From assembly GCA_900553165.1 (NCBI GenBank), contig USCN01000057.1, positions 1-7,957 on the forward strand: DNA of 7,957 nucleotides. The letters are read 5' to 3'. The number at the start of each line of letters is the position of its first letter. Position 1 is the stretch's first letter. The DNA comes from an uncultured Collinsella sp. GTDB lineage: Bacteria > Actinomycetota > Coriobacteriia > Coriobacteriales > Coriobacteriaceae. Under the pieces are notes generated by a model. That model worked only from the letters and a program-made list of their open reading frames with translations. It had not been told where the DNA came from and did no database searches. Below are positions 6,066 through 7,957 of the stretch, piece by piece. The position numbers and the translations under genes were made by a program.

Positions 6066-7334
6066 ATGAATACCGACCTGATTGATATCAAGATTCGCGC
6101 CGTCGAGGGTGGCGTTACGGCAGCGGCCGGCTTTAAGGCCGCAGGCATCCATGCGGGATTCCGGAAGAATCCCGAGCGCTTAGACTATGCGCTCGTCATG
6201 CCCGATAAACCCTGTCCCGGCGCCGGCGTGTTTACGACCAACCGCTTTTGCGCGGCGCCCGTGCAGGTGAGCCGTGCCAACCTGGGCGGTGCGGACAAGG
6301 GCTACGGTATCATCGCCGGTGTTTCAATCAACTCCGGCAACGCGAACGCCGCCACGGGCGAGACCGGCCTTGCCTGCGCGCGCGAGACCTGCAACATCGC
6401 ATCGCAGGTTATTGGCTGCGAGCCCCAGCAGATCCTGGTTGCCTCCACGGGTGTGATTGGCCAGATTCTGCCGATCGACACGTTTGAGACAGCCATTCCT
6501 GCTGCCTACGAGGCGCTCTCCGCCCACGGTGGCGCCGATGCCGCTCGCGCCATCATGACGACCGACACGCACTCCAAGGAGTACGCCGTGTCCTACGTCA
6601 GTGAGGCTGCGGGTCATGCGGGCAATGTCTATACGGTAGGCGGCATGTGCAAGGGCTCGGGCATGATCATGCCCAATATGGCCACCATGATCGCAGTTAT
6701 CACCACCGATGCCCCCGTCGAGCCTGCGGCACTTCATGCCCTGCTGCTCTCGACCGTCAAGCAGACCTTTAACAAGGTAACGGTCGATTCCGACACCTCG
6801 ACCAACGACACCTGCATCATGCTTGCCTCCGGCGCCGCTGCCGCAGATGCCGAGCCTATCGTCGAGGGCTCCGATGCCTTCGACGAGTTGGTATTTGCCG
6901 TGCACGAGGTGTGCGAGAGCCTGGCGCGCAATATCGCCGCCGATGGTGAGGGCGCATCCAAGCTTGTTACGGTCAACGTTACCGGCGCCGTGAACGACGA
7001 GGACGCCGATATCGCCGCCCGTGCCGTTGCCAACTCTCCGCTCGTCAAGACCTGCATTGCCGGCCACGATTGCAACTGGGGCCGCGTTGCCATGGCACTC
7101 GGAAAGTGCGGCGTGCAGTTTAACCAGGAAGATGTTTCCATCGACATGATGGGCATGCCCGTCTGTCGCGATGGCCTGACGGTCCCCTTCGATGAGGACG
7201 AGGCCCTGCGACGTTTTGAGGCGCCCGAGATTGTGATCTCGGCCGACCTGGGCGCGGGCGACGCGGCGACCACCGTGTGGACTTGCGACCTCACGCACGA
7301 GTACATCTCCATTAACGGCGACTACCGTTCCTAA
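6066..7334 (+). CDS. argJ: Glutamate N-acetyltransferase (ornithine acetyltransferase)
   Basis: A 422-residue cytoplasmic enzyme that moves the acetyl group from N-acetylornithine to glutamate, closing the cyclic arginine pathway; many family members also use acetyl-CoA. ArgJ cleaves itself into alpha and beta chains before a threonine nucleophile. Here the motif is KGSGMIMPNMATM (196-208), with cleavage expected between A206 and T207. Other family signatures are GGVTAAAGFKAAGI (15-28), SINSGNANAATG (87-98), the STGVIG loop (127-132) expected to form the oxyanion hole, GHDCNWGR (333-340) and the C-terminal DLTHEYISINGDYRS (408-422). AAGGAG (6049-6054) lies 11 nt before the ATG, a longer spacing than for argC. 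Whether it is mono- or bifunctional cannot be read from sequence alone. Confidence 0.97.
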   Translation: MNTDLIDIKIRAVEGGVTAAAGFKAAGIHAGFRKNPERLDYALVMPDKPCPGAGVFTTNRFCAAPVQVSRANLGGADKGYGIIAGVSINSGNANAATGETGLACARETCNIASQVIGCEPQQILVASTGVIGQILPIDTFETAIPAAYEALSAHGGADAARAIMTTDTHSKEYAVSYVSEAAGHAGNVYTVGGMCKGSGMIMPNMATMIAVITTDAPVEPAALHALLLSTVKQTFNKVTVDSDTSTNDTCIMLASGAAAADAEPIVEGSDAFDELVFAVHEVCESLARNIAADGEGASKLVTVNVTGAVNDEDADIAARAVANSPLVKTCIAGHDCNWGRVAMALGKCGVQFNQEDVSIDMMGMPVCRDGLTVPFDEDEALRRFEAPEIVISADLGAGDAATTVWTCDLTHEYISINGDYRS

Positions 7335-7342
7335 ACTCCAGG

Positions 7343-7383
7343 CGTGCTGTGCATCTCGTCGCGATTGCGGACGGCGGAGCACG
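7343..7383 (+). other. Possible stem-loop in the argJ-argB spacer
   Basis: CGTGCT (7343-7348) is the exact complement of AGCACG (7378-7383). Between them CGTCGC (7357-7362) can pair with GCG-ACG (7367-7373, one bulged G) around a GATT loop. No T run follows. It may be a modest intergenic structure affecting mRNA stability; by-chance folding in GC-rich DNA is equally possible. Confidence 0.25.
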
Positions 7384-7415
7384 GCGCGATAACGATACGA
7401 AAGACGAGGCAGACT

Positions 7416-7957
7416 ATGAAATTTGCACGCGATTGTCGTTCGAGCGAATCCAACGAAGCGACCGCGCAGCTGCTGTTCGAGGCGCTGCCGTGGATTAAAA
7501 ACCTGACCGGCAAGACGGTCGTTATCAAGTACGGCGGAGCCGCCATGGTCGACGAGCAACTGCGCCGCGACGTGATGAGCGATATCGTTCTGCTCAAGAT
7601 CATCGGCATGCGCCCCGTTATCGTGCATGGCGGCGGCAAGGCCATCAACGAAGCACTCAGCCACTATGACATCCCTGTCGAATTTAAGAACGGCCAGCGC
7701 GTGACCACGCCGGATACCATGGATATCGTGCGCGAGGTGCTGGGCGGCAAGGTCAACCAGGAGCTGGTCGCTGCCATCAACCAGCACGGTAACCTGGCCG
7801 TGGGCGTGTCGGGCAGCGATGCCGGCACGCTCATCGCCGAGCCGCTCGACCCCGAGCTCGGTCGCGTGGGCAAAGTGACGCACGTCAACACCGACTATAT
7901 CGAGCGCTTGCTCGATAGCGAGTACATCCCCGTCATCGCTACCGTTGCGGCGGGGGA
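7416..7957 (+). CDS. argB: Acetylglutamate kinase, 5' part (cut by window end)
   Basis: The first 180 codons of an amino-acid-kinase-family enzyme that phosphorylates N-acetylglutamate with ATP, the second step of arginine synthesis. Visible signatures are VVIKYGGAAM (35-44, phosphate-binding Lys38), VIVHGGGKAIN (68-78), NGQRVTTPDTMDIV (92-105), VLGGKVNQE (108-116) and VSGSDAGTLI (131-140). The N-terminus has about 30 residues before the first strand, including ATAQLLFEALPWI (15-27). This extra helix is typical of the hexameric, arginine-inhibited type and is absent from the short E. coli enzyme. The start at 7416 has GAGG (7406-7409) 6 nt upstream. It follows argJ by 81 nt. The C-terminal part, holding the ATP lid and most arginine-site residues, lies outside the window. 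Confidence 0.95.
   Translation, partial: MKFARDCRSSESNEATAQLLFEALPWIKNLTGKTVVIKYGGAAMVDEQLRRDVMSDIVLLKIIGMRPVIVHGGGKAINEALSHYDIPVEFKNGQRVTTPDTMDIVREVLGGKVNQELVAAINQHGNLAVGVSGSDAGTLIAEPLDPELGRVGKVTHVNTDYIERLLDSEYIPVIATVAAG

Noticed and set aside
7809..7835. Ser in place of Lys in the ArgB SGKD-type segment (SGSDAG)
   Set aside because: This position varies in the family (E. coli has a different sequence there), so it is not evidence of a defect.
6324..7883. Long open frame of 519 codons on the minus strand
   Set aside because: It lies opposite argJ and argB, both clearly real. Long antisense frames are a common by-product of GC-rich codon use, and its translation has no family features.

Overview
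The window is an ordinary but well-organised piece of a chromosome from a moderately GC-rich bacterium. The protein sequences and layout (riboswitch-led ribU with its own ECF module, followed by argC-argJ-argB) look most like an anaerobic actinobacterium of the Coriobacteriia, perhaps a Collinsella-like gut organism. That placement rests on recall of protein style, not a search, so treat it as moderate at best. All seven genes are on the + strand. I see no mobile element, CRISPR array, tRNA or rRNA.

Region 1 (about 1-4700) is a flavin import unit. A short non-coding stretch with small palindromes leads to a likely promoter (175-202) and a canonical FMN riboswitch (208-371). Its closing helix runs into the ribosome binding site of ribU. 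Then follow ribU (riboflavin-binding S component), a single gene encoding two fused ECF ATPases, and ecfT (transmembrane coupling protein), joined by 4-nt and 1-nt overlaps. Two short related genes of the pyridoxamine-phosphate-oxidase-like, FMN-binding split-barrel family follow at 30 and 44 nt. They appear to sit in the same transcription unit, so FMN would control both uptake of its precursor and two probable flavin-binding proteins. A 63-nt GC-rich hairpin (4637-4699) closes the unit.

Region 2 (about 4700-7957) is an arginine biosynthesis unit: argC, argJ and the first 180 codons of argB, which runs off the window. Upstream of argC are two palindromic ArgR-type operator boxes with centres exactly 21 bp apart, a possible extended -10 promoter and a leader hairpin just before the ribosome binding site. 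ArgJ implies the cyclic (acetyl-recycling) pathway. The N-terminal helix of ArgB suggests the arginine-inhibited type of the enzyme. The spacers between the arg genes (134 and 81 nt) are longer than usual and hold foldable sequence; the first ends in a T-rich run.

No clearly new system is visible. The points most worth checking are the regulatory RNA and DNA elements and the riboswitch-linked flavoprotein pair.
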